Assembly: GCA_964200185.2 (NCBI GenBank)
Contig: CAXNAD020000013.1
Span: 1-48,428 of the forward strand
Direction of reading: 5' to 3'
DNA: 48,428 nt
Source of the DNA: Choristocarpus tenellus KU-1152
Lineage: Eukaryota; Phaeophyceae
Positions within the stretch are counted from its first letter, which is position 1. Every line of letters begins with the position of its first letter. The notes under the pieces are model-generated. The model searched no databases and was not told where the DNA came from. It was given only the letters and a program-made list of their open reading frames with translations. Both the position numbers and the translations under genes were made by a program. Shown piece by piece: positions 24,601 through 36,699 of this stretch.

Positions 24601-27600
24601 TTGATTGGCACGCACAGTACCGGTTTCATGACTCCTGTTGGCAGTGGTCACAACATACAAAAGATAACACAAAGTGAGACAAAAATATATAAACGAAGAA
24701 AATAGCGAAAGGTACTAGCATTGAATATCTTGAGCTCTGTAGCAAGGGCATCATTGCTCTGTGGCCGTTGATGATGCCCCTACATACGCACAGACACATA
24801 AGTGTAGTTCTGTGTCAAGTGTCTAGATATTGAGATGCATCACAGCGGCAGTAGTCTACCAAAGGATTCCAAGGTGATACAGAGATCATAGATAGTGGTA
24901 TCTATCTCAATATATTGACATGAGGCCATTATGTGGGAATTATCTCAATTTGTACATGTACAGTTGTGTACACTTGCATATTTTTTGGTAGAGGATGCCC
25001 CTGTCTTGTTAGATAAGGCATACCTACCCCCCCCCTTCTGTACTGTGCACACCATACAAACAATAAGTATGATATTAAAAGTATTATGTTCTTTTCTTTG
25101 TTGTGCTTAGTGTATTGAAATGGTACCTATTGATTTATTGCTGCTGTTTCAGTTTTTGTCAGGTAATTTTATTTTTTAATTATGTATTATACTATTTTAA
25201 TCTACCCATATAATGGAAAAGTTTGAAACAATATGGAGCATCCTTTTTTCAATTGTGATCGGCATTAGGCACAATAAGAATAAGCATATGCAACACAACT
25301 GGTGTATACAAGAAATACCTGATAGTGATAGTAGTGCTAATGCTAATTAATAGTAGTAGTAATAGCCACATGACGTAATGACTCAGTGTTAGAGTGGCAT
25401 CTCAATATTTGGGAAGAATGAGAGTGCAGGGTGCTATGCAGCTCAATCTGTGGGCCATCACCTCTCTATTCACGCACTCTCCCCAACTGGTAATCTTGAT
25501 CTTTCTGTTTCCCATTGAGCCCGTTTGTTACCCGGACTCTCTCTCTACCTCAATCTTTATCTTCGAGCTGTAGAGAGTGGGAAAGGTGGTCCAGGCAGGA
25601 TTTGAGTCTGTAACCCCTTATTTTTGTCACAATTTATTGAAATTATTATGGAGAAGGACATTCTCCTTTGTACTGATGTGGGAGCCAGGGGCCTGGCCTA
25701 TGTTCCAGCCGTGGACTGATTCATCCAGAATGATTCTCCTGACCAGACAATTTAATACATGTACAGGGTGGGAAGGACTATCAAGTGACAGATCAGCAAA
25801 AGCTAACTTGCATTTATTCAATTTAATTATTTTAGTCAATGCAAGGGATGGGGATACGGAAGCTTCCCCTTTTTTTCCTGTCGTGAAGAGTATGTCCCAT
25901 ATAATAGTTTGTAAGCAGGTGATTCATTTAAGCTTCATCGTAATACATATTTGAAGTGAACTGTGTGTTTGTGATGTATTTTGGTTGTACCTGCTAGGGG
26001 GGAGATGATTAGGCTCAGGGTCTAGTTGTGCCTTTTCTTATGTTGTTCTATTTCCTTGTTTTTTCTTACACCATTTTGAAGAGCTGTATGAATTTGGTAA
26101 TTTGGTAATAAATGAACCTATCAAGTGAAGATAATTGTGTTCTGTTAATATGGGCAAGGTTTTCCAAAAGATGAATGTGTCCTTGTGGACTATAGACCAG
26201 GTGGGATTTAGGATCATACAATAATTTCCCCAATCCACCGAGCACATTTAGCTTCATCACTATTTCAAACAAGCACAAAGGGATTTGAGTTATGTGTTTT
26301 GCTCAAGGTCTCATTCATATCTCTTGTGTTTTGAGTTATGTGTAAACACCAACAGCAGGAAGTCTTGATATACTGTAGGAGCCCTGCTCTATTCTTGCCC
26401 TGACATCCGTCACATTGTCTAGTTACTGTAGGATACAGATAGCTGTATAGGTTCTTGAGGAGGAAAGGGAGTAGTGAGTAAACGAGCCCTTTGGCAGTCT
26501 CCCTGGTTGGTTCTGTGTTCTATTTTGTAGCATATTTGTGGTGGTGTGTTGGTAGAGGGGAGAAGGTTGGTGCTTGCCTACAAATGTGTAGACAGTGATC
26601 AAAGACACAGGGAAGAGGCAGCGTGGGGTTGGGGTATGGTTTTGCTTTGTCCTAGTTTTGAACTTGGTCATCATACACCCTTCTCCAAGCAGCTTGATAA
26701 TATGTGGGCATGCTTCTAGTGAGTGTACATAATTTTACTACCATGGCTAGGATCTGGATGAAGCTTCAGTCATCATTACAGTGCACAGCATTTGCCAATA
26801 CAGTTGGCTGTAAGAATATGACATGGTGGTGTTGATAATGGGTCCAAATGTACTTGTGGCATCCCTGACTTTTATCTTGCAGATTTCGTTATGTATTAAA
26901 TTGTCCTTTTTTTGTCAGGCAGGGTTCTTGACTCCAGTGTTTGGCACATCTATCCTCCCCCATGTGCTTACTGTAAGGATATGATACGTATACCAAGCAT
27001 ACTGTTATGGTCCACACAAGAAAACATTATCAATAAACTATCCTCCACATTTCAAGTCTTATCGAGACACAAGCAGTGCTACACAGATGCTCCAAGGTAT
27101 TGTTTAGAACATTGCATTGTTTCCAATTATTTAACATTCCTCCATGAGGGTTTGGAAAGAAAAAGAAGCACCCCAAAAATTCAATTTTACAATCATGAAA
27201 ATTGAGGTGTCTTTGAGGATGTCACAAAATTCTTGGTTCACCCTCCAATTCCATACAGACTACGAGATAATGTCCCACACATCTAGGGAAAAACTGTGTT
27301 GCATGGGTGAACATTGTGAGTGGTCTAGGAGTGAAACATTTCCAATTAATGGCATTATGCGGTTGTACCCTAAAGTATGTATCACATTTCTGAACGGGTT
27401 GTTGACCTATGAGTATATATTTGGACATCTAGTCTTAGCACACTATAACATGTTGAAACCTCACCAACTTACATACATGCATATCTAGGCAGGCACTCCT
27501 TCAAACATATAGGGTAGATATGCTGCAAATAGCATAATACGTTATCTTATCACATGCTATACAGGTTATAATTCAATTCAGGATAATATAAAAGACAACC

Positions 27601-27699
27601 ACAGACTTGATTGAACATGTGACTGCACTTCATATGTACTGTGCAGACATGGAGTACAGGTATTGAACAAAGTGCACAAATGGCACCCTCATAATAGTT
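21700..27699. other. Gene-poor intergenic region
   Basis: Mostly AT-rich sequence with short frames in all registers. The only structure I can support is the 88-bp tandem duplication listed separately and several homopolymer and AT runs. Frames at 25577-25954 (plus) and 27144-27488 (plus) resemble no family I know and lack splice-consistent neighbours. Old transposon debris is likely but not identifiable. Confidence 0.5.
24010..24176. repeat. Tandem duplication, period about 88 bp
   Basis: The first copy (24010-24086) runs from TAGCCTAGCTAGGGACTTGT to GGAACTACTTCAACA. After an 11-base spacer a second copy follows (24098-24176). It has a few substitutions and an insertion of about two to three bases. 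Lying in intergenic sequence, it is probably a segmental slippage product. Confidence 0.9.
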
Positions 27700-27704
27700 T
27701 TATT
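27699..27704 (-). terminator. AATAAA polyadenylation-type hexamer overlapping the TSPOON stop codon
   Basis: On the minus strand the stop codon TAA (27702-27700) lies inside AATAAA (27704-27699). If it is used, cleavage 10-30 bases later would leave a very short 3' untranslated region. Whether this lineage uses AATAAA is unknown. Confidence 0.35.
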
Positions 27705-30700
27705 TTGTAGCTCCAGCAGGCGGGGCTCGCATCTTGGTCATAGCAAGAATTGTGTCAGCGTCAAGTGACTCAAGCACACCCCCAGGAAGCATTTCATCCA
27801 GTGACAGGCAGACTTTGCTGTAGGTGCTTGACACCAAGAACGCCTGCATGCACAACAGAGGGTGTTATTATTTCCACATCAATTAAATCTCGAGGGCTAA
27901 AACAGGAGCGTGCACTGTGAGACAAGTATCCCTAATTTAACATACCTGGAAATCTGTATAATGCACAGAATAGAGGATAAGGACCAAATTCTACATCACA
28001 ACATCAGCAAGATTGACAAACCAGCAAGTGTATTAACTAAAATACCACACACACGCAAAGTACAATACTTGGAAACTCTCTACATTTCAATCAATTTTCC
28101 TCTGTTGCAGCACAATGTAAGTTCTTTGAACTAGTGCTCATACCTACAAGTAGTTACTCCCAAGTAGATAATTGGAAGATTGATGGAATGCCACAATCAA
28201 TCAACAGTACACACCATAGGCGTACAAAAACATAACTTCTAGAGTACAGCTATAGAACAGTGTCAAAAATTAAATGGTAGAGCAAAAGTCTCATAACTGA
28301 TGGCATCAGTGTACCAAAGCAGTAGGCACTATTACACGGCTTAACATTTAGACCAACTCATTAGAGTCTATATCCTCCATGTCTACCTCATTCTCTGTAC
28401 CTGCAACAGGTACATATTCGTATCAACTGTGATTCTCTACTGAATTAGGAACTCTGAAGCAAGATCACAACACTTCAAACACAACAAGGGATAAGCTCAA
28501 CAAAACTTACCTCCTCTTCTGCCCGTAATGCCTTGCCTTCCCGGCACAACGCAATTACCACTGTGGACAATGTCCCCAGCATATCAGACAAGGTCAACTC
28601 ATCATACTCCCCAGACCCACAAAGGAACAACAGTAGACCGTCCACTGCTCCAAAAACAATTATAAGTCCCCCCTGAGGAGAAAATATGTACCCAGGGATG
28701 GGGATAGCACTATCAGTATCTGTTTTGGAAATCTACAACTTAATTTCAACATTCTGCACCAGAAGGTGTGCTTCAAAAAACTGCCTATTTCACCTTAACA
28801 AGAGATGGGCAAAGTGTATGTAATACCATGGGGTCAGATCATCAGATCAACCATTTTGGTGTACGAAGTCAGGAAAGGGTGTACAAACCACTCAAGGATA
28901 GTAGATAATATTCACAGCTCCACAACCTGTGATACGATTTAGAGTGAAGGCCTGCTGGCTAATTTCCCTCTACATAGGCAAAAAAAATCTCTCTGACTGT
29001 GTCATTGGGGGAAAGACTGGGTTGTATTAACCCAACACAATCATCAGTACTGGATATTGGGTCAAGTGATTCGAACAAGGAACACATAAGGATCGAAGGA
29101 CAGTTATCCCAACATTCCAAATAATTTGACCTTGGTTGTGTCGGTTGGAAGGCAAACAACATGTGACACCGCTAATACTTGAACTCACACATGAAGGAGG
29201 TAGAGACGATGACTGTTTAAGCAGTTGATGCGACAGCGATGTAACTGAGAATGAGGTAGATAGGGACAGAGGTGCCAAACACATTTTGGAGAGGCTCGCT
29301 ACCACCCAGGAAGTGATGATGAGGTTGAAGATCAACCAAGATGGAAGTGGTTGGGGGGAAGGGGAATGAGCTCGAAATCACTTTGAATCATGGCTGCCAC
29401 AGAACTAAATACGTGTCCTGCCCCAAGTGGCCAATCACCCTACTTGTAGGGGGTGAACCCTAGCACTAATTCCTCACAGTGCACAGACCACCAGGTAACC
29501 ACTGCGGTCCCAAGTACAGTCCCTGCCCAAGGAAGCATGGACTCTCAAAGAAAGACAAGTCAAAGGAAGACGGAGTCGTGCCCCTCATAGCCATCATGCA
29601 TCCATCATCGAAGTTACTCCTCAACTTTTCTTCCATTTTTTGGGAGGGGGGTTACCTCGTCAAACAGCTGGACCTCTACAGAAGAAAGAATATCTATTGA
29701 GGGTTAACTTTGACGATGAGATGAGATGAGGTGTGAGGGGCCTGACTAGCCCTCCTATTCGTCTGTCTCTACGGTCATCTCCTTCTGATAAGGATATACT
29801 GAGGGCCTCCGTGAACATCTGGTGCATCTGCACACCACGAAAAGGACGCTGCAAGAGGCCACCCTCTGCAGGTAGGATGATGAACCCTGGAGAAAGGAGT
29901 CCTGTCTCAGCGACCGCCTTCTGCAATGCGCTTGGTTTTGTGCGCGCGAGACCCCTTCTAATCATAGATCCCCTCCCCTCTGCCGTTCACATTATTAGCT
30001 AAACTGCGCTGCTGCAAGACAATCTTGTCGATAGGGGTTGGTACCCTATCACTTGCCAGCAGAGATTCCATCTTTGTGCCGAGTGATGACACCACCTACG
30101 TTTGCAGCTCTTTAGAGAAGGTGACTCCCGTCTCGATTGATCATAAGCCTCAGCAAGGCTTCTTGGGTATTAGTGGGTCTCTCCAAAATGTGGTTGGCGC
30201 CTGTAAAGACCTTGTTCTCATCGTCCGCACTCATTTTTACCATCGGTGTCGCCTCCCCCGCTTCCACAGTCTTCGTCTCCGTCCTCTCCACTGCTTACTG
30301 GTTCTTTCCTGTGAACCCTCCTGATTTCCTCACCACGATCACTTCCACAGTTATTATGTACTAGAAAATGTACATTGAATCACTCTTCTTCCCCCTCGTA
30401 GACTTAGTAAACAAGTCAACGCATAAAAAAATGTCAAAAGGACACACAAACAAGCGAAAAACGTGTACTTTTACGATCTCGTGAAGTGGTGACTTCAAAA
30501 ATAATGTAAGGAAAATTTCCTCTGCGATGATGTTGTGATAGAATACTGATCACTTGCACACTTGAACCGTAACATGCTTCAAAAGATTCTGCTTGCACCA
30601 TGAGAAAATTCACAGTTAGGCGACCTCTTGGTTTGAGGATGCAGGTTGTACTCTAGGGGAACATGGGAGAGAAGTCGTCAACGAAAATATAGAGTGGACG

Positions 30701-31119
30701 AATGGACCCGTCAGGGGAGCCCGGCCTTAGAGCAGTAAAATATCACCAGTATTTGAAACATTGCCTCAGTCCATGCATTCAGTTCTGTGAGATACGTATG
30801 CGTGGGATAAACTGAACGATAAAGTGCCAGATGCTATCACCTTTGCCCTTGCGACTTGAGGGCAGTCCCCTGTCCCACTCATCCATAAGTGTCGAGTTTG
30901 GCCGAGAACCTCAGATTCAGACAAGCGCATGGCTTGCTCCCTATCTCTCATCATACTCAACCCTCCGTTTCTTCCACTTCCAGTAATCCCCCCTCCTCGT
31001 TCCCCATCCCCTTCCCTTCCACCTCCTGATCCACTCGATCCTTGAGCATAGAAGGAACTGTCAAAGTACTTCGATAGCAATAACCGTCCCTGGTGGTTGG
31101 TGATGAGTACACTGTGCAT
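27700..31119 (-). CDS. TSPOON: TSET complex small subunit (TSPOON/LOLITA-like), 3 exons, about 194 aa
   Basis: Exons 31119-30841, 28672-28511 and 27843-27700 join in phase 0 throughout. The product has the longin-like fold order of adaptor sigma and COPI zeta chains: MHSVLITNHQGRLLLSKYF (1-19), a middle strand GGLIIVFGAVDGLLLFLCG (94-112), then GSGEYDELTLSDML, and finally STYSKVCLSLDEMLPGG with MRAPP near the end. As I remember it, the plant TSPOON protein LOLITA shares the EYDEL block, the YGK-C-LDE block and the R-KPP end, which fits better than sigma or zeta. TSET is a heterotetrameric plasma-membrane/endocytic coat adaptor. Residues about 27-57 are a Gly/Ser-rich insertion within the first exon. 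An in-frame ATG at 31197 would add 26 residues; I prefer 31119 because the conserved fold starts there. Alternative identity: a divergent sigma or zeta chain. Confidence 0.72.
29235..30235. repeat. Diverged inverted repeat pair in TSPOON intron 1
   Basis: A plus-strand segment at about 29240-29345 and a minus-strand segment at about 30235-30130 are homologous. Both contain an identical core CACATTTTGGAGAG and translate to related peptides: AKHILERLATTQEVMMRLKI on the plus strand and ANHILERPTNTQEALLRLMI on the minus strand. Both continue into N-x-DGS. The arms point away from one another around about 780 bp of somewhat GC-richer sequence containing a minus-strand frame (29965-29660). This looks like two nested or inverted copies of an old mobile element that I cannot assign. 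Confidence 0.6.
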
Positions 31120-31343
31120 GTTCACTTCTTCGCTGTCTTTCCTTGAGTTTTCGCTATGTTTTGATGCGTTTATGAGGGATGGGGGATGTATGAACATTTT
31201 ATTCTATTTTTGAAGACGTAAAAAAAGGAAAGACGGGACCATAACAACATTAGTGTGCTGAACTGGATTGTAGATTTTGAAGAAAGGATGAGCAATCCAC
31301 TAATCGCAAGGTATGCCTAACCCTAATCCACAAATCGCAAGGT
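31120..31343. promoter_or_regulatory. Shared divergent promoter between TSPOON and the LETMD1-like gene
   Basis: The two start codons (31119 minus, 31344 plus) are 224 bp apart, or 146 bp if TSPOON starts at 31197. With so little room, both promoters and both 5' leaders must lie here, unless a 5' noncoding exon lies elsewhere. The strip includes CCTAACCCTAAT (31315-31326), a telo-box-like motif, and a 24-bp direct repeat that runs into the plus-strand start codon. Confidence 0.7.
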
Positions 31344-31347
31344 ATGC
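31293..31347. repeat. 24-bp direct repeat spanning the LETMD1-like start codon
   Basis: CAATCCACTAATCGCAAGGT continuing to ATGC (31293-31316) recurs as TAATCCACAAATCGCAAGGT continuing to ATGC (31324-31347), with two differences. The period of 31 bp puts the two ATGs (31313 and 31344) in different frames. The first opens a 73-codon frame that overlaps the true one. Confidence 0.9.
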
Positions 31348-34300
31348 AATGTTACAGGGCCGGCAATGTCAGGCGGCTGTTCAAGGTATACCTCCGTGGC
31401 TACGGGCGGGATGCAGGCATTCTCTGTTGCCAATACCTCATCTGCCCATCAATGACTCGAGTGAGGCATGGGTCAAGAAGGATGGGAGGGGGAAGTCATT
31501 GCGGCATGGGAAATGCTTCATTGAGCACTCGTAAGAACCTGAAAACCGATGTAAATTCCAAGAGGGCGCCCTCTCACGAAGAAATCGTCCAAAGTCGGTG
31601 CGGGGGAGGCAAGCAACAGGAAAAACCTGTCCAAGGAAATTCACAAACGGTCAACAAGGACGAAGTCGTAGGGTTCAAGCAATTAGCAGCCATGATGAAG
31701 ATTATTCAATCATTCATCGACGGTGGAAAACTTCTATGGCGAGATTTCGGTCTGATGAGAGATGCTCAGCAGAGGAAGGAGAAGGGAGAGATCCTGTCCA
31801 GAGCAGAAGAGCGCCTGATAAGAGAGGTATATTCCAGGGCAGTCTTCAAATGTTGGCCAATAGCCATTGCACCATTTTTGTATGTTGAAGTGATCGTTGA
31901 ATGTTGGATCGGGCCGGACGCGCCCGAGTGTGATACGGGATCAAGATCTTTCGGATATGAAATATTTGATGTGGCGTGGCTTGACCTTTGATCACTAGTG
32001 GCCCATGTCTAGACATGGTCCTAGTTCATTGTTAGACATAGTGGGAGGAATGTGACATCTTTATCTATAAAATTTTCTAACATCTCGTGTTGGATGCCGA
32101 CAAATGTAACAGGTGCCGCGTGACATCGCCAGGGTGTTGCCACTCGCAATTCTGTTTGCCATTCCGATCATAGGGAATATGTTGCCCATTTTAGGAGCAC
32201 GGTACCCAAAGGCTCTCCTTTCTTCTCAGTTCTGGACAAGACCACAGCATAGCGATTTCATGGCACAGGTGCCTCTTTGTATGGACACTACAGAACACTT
32301 CATACGGTATTTGACCGATGCTGTCGTAGAGTAACGAAAAAAAAACTTCATCTGACAACTGATCGCTATTTTACCCCAGTTGCTTAGGTTCCGAGGACAA
32401 AACGCTGCACACTACCCATTACAGAAGATGAAATAATTGCTAGGATTGGGATTCGGGATGAGGGGTTGTTGCTGTGCCAGGGCTCAAGATGCCCAACCAT
32501 ACAATCCAGTCCCACCACTGTTGTGGGATAAGATGGTAACATGCACTATGGTGACATTTTGGAATTTTTGCTCAGCTGACGTTCAAACCAAAATTATGTT
32601 GTTTTTTTTGTTGGAGAGCACCATGCGACAAGCTCACATTTCAGTTTGATACAGTTCCTCTGAACTGGCATCTGCCTGCAGAATTTTGGATACTTCAATC
32701 ACTTCTAGGTGAAAGAGAGGATGATTGATGTTGGTAATTGTAAGACCCCTTCAGTGCTGCTAATCTGGAAGTGCAAGTGTGCGATCTACTGTTTCATTGT
32801 GTAGGAAGGTCTTTTTTGAAAGCAATGCATACTTTGGTCTTTGTGTGAGCTGTGTTCTTTCTCCCGCCTCACAGCACTAACATAGTAGCAGGCATGTAGC
32901 AATGAACTGTACCTTTGTAATTTGGGACATACTTGTAGGATCTATTTATGTATCACTGCTTCACATAAATGTACTGCATGCAACAGTAACAATCTTCCCT
33001 GGCAGGCTCTCTTCTCCGACCTCAACAAAAGCACTTGTGTCCTTACTAGTACCATCCCTACTATTGTTTGATGTTCTTTGACATAATAGTAAGTCTTGTT
33101 TTGCCTCCCTCTCATTGATTCTTGTATCTACTCCATTGTGTTCCCATGAAGGACATGCAACTGCAAGAAGCAATTTTTTTCCCAGCGGTGCAGTGTTTGA
33201 TTTATCATCATGTGTCCAGTCTGACGCAACAAGCAAACCAGACACTACCCTCCGCCGACAGTAGAATGAAAAAAAGGCCCCTGGCATGGTCATTGCTTCG
33301 TAGTGGGGAGATTGGTGGCGTGGTCCTGAAGAATCTTTCCCTGCAGCACCTGGAACAGTTGGCAATGTCCTGCAACCCAATGCCACCTGCAAAGAAGGCT
33401 GTGGTCAGGCTTGTACCTAAGGCGATGCTTGTTGCTTGGCTGGAGAAAGAGGCAGAACACATTGGGTGAGGGGCGGGCCCAAGTTTGTATTCATCCTCTA
33501 CAATAGTTTAAGAAAGAGTGATTAGAGATGATAAATACACCACTTTCGTTTTAAGGGTTAGGGCTAGGTTTACTCCTGAGCAGGGTGGTTAGATGTCATG
33601 CATATTTTTAAGGGACATTCGCCCTGCTGTTGTCTATGACCCCATCAAGTGAGAAAAGGCTTGGCTAATGTACACTGCTACAGAGCACATATGCAATCTA
33701 TTTCCAGTTGGCCTACGTCTATGTACTATGACCAAATGTACCCTCTTTAGTCAATTATATGTTTATCAGGTGACATCAGAAGTGACAAAATGCTGATAGC
33801 CATGTTATCTGTTGACCATTACATAGTTTGGTATTTTAAAAGGTGCCTCAAGCCTTTTAAGTATTGTTTTCTTCCTTTCACTTGGATGCAATACAAGGGA
33901 AAGGAATCCCTTAACACTGACCCTTCCAATACATGTAATGAAATCATAAAAATGAAACAGTCAAAATGATCTACAGTTGTTGAGACATCTGGGTGACACA
34001 AGGGACAACTTCACAGGCTCCCCGACCTCGAGCAGAGCAGAGCAATTGTGTGAGGTCTTGTCTAAGGAGGAGGTGGTTTTGCTTTGCTGGGAAAGAGGCT
34101 TACTTTCAACAAGTGCTGTTGCTCCTGCTGAGAGCAAGGGAGAAGATGCACAAAATGACATTGGAGATTACCAATCCAGTGTGTTGTGCAGCAGGTAAGG
34201 TGCACCGTGATTGAAAACATTATATACCAAACATTATTAGCTGTGCTGTTATCTCCTGTAATGCACTTTACTTTTGTTATGGAAGATGAGAATACCCTTG

Positions 34301-34398
34301 CTGATTTCCTTTGTTGTGATTGGATGAAGCTTTTTGTGGTGACATCCAATCAAGCGCTACAGCATGTGAAGATTCTCTTTATGCAAGGTAATGAATAG
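31344..34398 (+). CDS. LETM1-domain mitochondrial protein, LETMD1-like, about 6 exons
   Basis: Exons: 31344-31826, 32113-32268, 33006-33048 (weak), 33186-33465, 33961-34178 or 34194, and 34241-34398. LETM1-domain proteins sit in the mitochondrial inner membrane; LETM1 itself acts in cation/proton exchange and in ribosome binding. The N-terminus MQCYRAGNVRRLFKVYLRGY is arginine-rich and lacks acids, like a mitochondrial presequence; an in-frame TGA lies upstream of this ATG. GGKLLWRDFG then EERLIRE joins in phase to VPRDIARVLPLAILFAIPII, a membrane segment, then LLSSQFWTRPQHSDFM. This order matches LETMD1 (membrane segment, FP-x-LL-x-FWT) better than LETM1. Exon 5 has LLRHLGDTRDN and LSKEEVVLLCWERGL; the last exon has FLCCDWMKL and ends ILFMQGNE. 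The donor of exon 5 is unresolved: the strong GTAAGG site breaks the frame, whereas GTGTGT at 34179 keeps it and gives about 445 aa. Confidence 0.78.
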
Positions 34399-36699
34399 AA
34401 GGCGTTTTGAAACTTATCAACACAGTATTTTGCTCGTCATTTTTTTTTTAATTGCCAAGTGAAGCATAGCGTTAAATTTGACACCCTTCCCCAACATTTC
34501 CATAGTTCCTTCGGTCCTCTCTGTGTACCGAGATAGAGTATCGTAGACATGCTCCATGCTTTTGTTTTATGTACACTTTATGTGGTGAGAGTGAATTTAA
34601 AAAGACTCTTAGAGCTTGCTGGCTGGTCAGTGTTGATATTGGTCTGGTGTTTGCACAAAAGATCCAAGACACCCCTGGCCCAGCTGTTCAAAGCCCACGG
34701 GAGACAGTCCAGCAACAACATGCACTAAATACAGCTTAGCTTCTACTCACAGTTTCACACACAGCAATTGCAGGTCAAGCGTATGTGTGATAGTATAGAG
34801 ATCCACATGCTGTACTAGAACAACTAGTTATCAAGTTTGCTATAATTGGATGGGCCCTTCCCATGTCACACAGGCTGTCAACATGGCTTGCGCTGTACGA
34901 TCAAGACGAGCCTGTGCTACTTTCTGCCTCACTTATACTCCATGCTCCAGCCCTACTTTCCTCAGAGTCAAACAAGAACTGACTTGACATGGGGTCAACA
35001 CAGGGATTGATCTACGAGGGAGTGGTGGTGCATTGCTTGTGTAGTTTTATTGGGAAAATGTATGTACTACCTAGTTTGAAAGACAGGAAAACCTTCAAAT
35101 TGCATCCACCATCCACCATACTCTAGAAATTTTGCTGTTGTTGAAGGCTGTGCCATTCTTTGTATCTAGCACTATTTCACACTGGTGTAGGTACAAGTTT
35201 TTTGCTCTGTTTTGACCTCTACATCCATTTTCCTCCTTGTGTGTATAGATGAACAAGTTTGTGTGTTCTAATTCTTATCAAGTCCTTTTTAAAAACATAT
35301 TTTACTCCTTGGCACTATTATCCTAGTATATTATTTGCAAAATGTAGATACTTCTTTCTGGAGGAGGAGACTCACCCAATACCGAGAAGGAATATCCACT
35401 GTTTTTGAAGATACTGCATGCACATCATCTGCATAGGAATGGCCGTCCAATGTGCGATGGACAATGGAACTCCATTCTATTTTGACTGAAATTTGCTTGA
35501 TCAATTTCAAGGTATCTCTTTGACCTTAGGAAGAATACTAATACTACCGTTAGTGTGATCACCAATGTCGCCAGTGGGGACTACAGGCCCAGGCCTCTAG
35601 ATGAGATTGAATTTTAGTGGTCAAATAACTTGCACCAATGCGATGACCAGGCTGATTTTGAACTTGATCTGAGGACCGTCTATCTCACATTCTCACATTC
35701 ACTGGCGCCATGGTTGTTCTTCTAGGTACAGTTGTACATATTAATAGACCAAGGAGAGATGCAGCCTTTGGTGATTGAGAGACCTACAATGTGATCGATT
35801 ATACTGTGCAGGAGGGCTTCATTTTAAAAGGATGTATTTATCACCATTGTGGTGACACCATGAGAGTTGCATGGGTTTAAGCTGTCTTTTTTGAGCCACA
35901 GTTTCCCAGTAAGAGGTTTTCAGGGTTTTACATTGGACCAGTTACTTGTGACAGAGACAGGCTGTGAGCAGACTCGTAAATTTTTTTGGTCAGGGTTGGC
36001 TCAGACAAAAGTATATTTGAAGGCAGGGCAGATGTCATTTTTAACCGGACTGCACACATTTATTTTCTATTAGTAGTGTGTTGAAAGTGCCATGTGGTAT
36101 GTTCTTGGGAATATTATATATGAAATTGACATACAGTGGGAACCATGTTCATTTGATAATGAAATACTCTGGGCAGTCATTGGGCGATATATTTTCAGGC
36201 AAACTGGGATCTAAGGATGGAATAGGTCCAAGAATATGCTACAAATGTATTTGAGAATAAATGAATGGAGAGTAAATTGTGATGCACTACTTGTGTAAAC
36301 TGGAAACAGCACAAAAAGAAGTAAATTAATGTAACACAAGAGAATGTCATAAACTGACAACATGTCCAATAATGTTTTCAATACATGTGTGATATTTACT
36401 CAAGAGTAGGACAGTATGTACTGAAATATAGGTAATGTGTTCTGATTTTTGTATGTTGAAAATATGTAACGTGCTACAAAGTACATTGAAGTATTTGGGA
36501 AATATCTTTAGGGGGCTGTTTGCGTATGATAAAATGTACGTTACATTTTACTGTTCTATATTATTTATTGGTAGTAGACAATTAATTCACAATGTTGCTT
36601 CTTGAGTATGAGATTGTGCTGTACCACAAACAGTTTAAATAGAATAAAACATACTTTTTTGTTTAAATTGAATAAAAACATACTTTTTTGACACGGCTG
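34399..36699. other. Intergenic region without recognised features
   Basis: AT-rich sequence with only short frames. A frame at 35867-36073 (plus) resembles nothing I know. At about 36640-36690 a near-duplicate pair of AATAAA-CATACTTTTTTG segments occurs. I see no gene. Confidence 0.5.

Noticed and set aside
27700-28672. COPI zeta subunit as the identity of the minus-strand gene
   Set aside because: My first match was to zeta, but the EYDEL block, the K-C-L-LDE block and the R-PP tail fit TSPOON better. It remains the main alternative.
31313-31534. 73-residue frame starting at the upstream ATG as the LETMD1-like N-terminus
   Set aside because: It is out of frame with the conserved GGKLLWRDFG region; the 31344 frame carries the domain and a presequence-like start.
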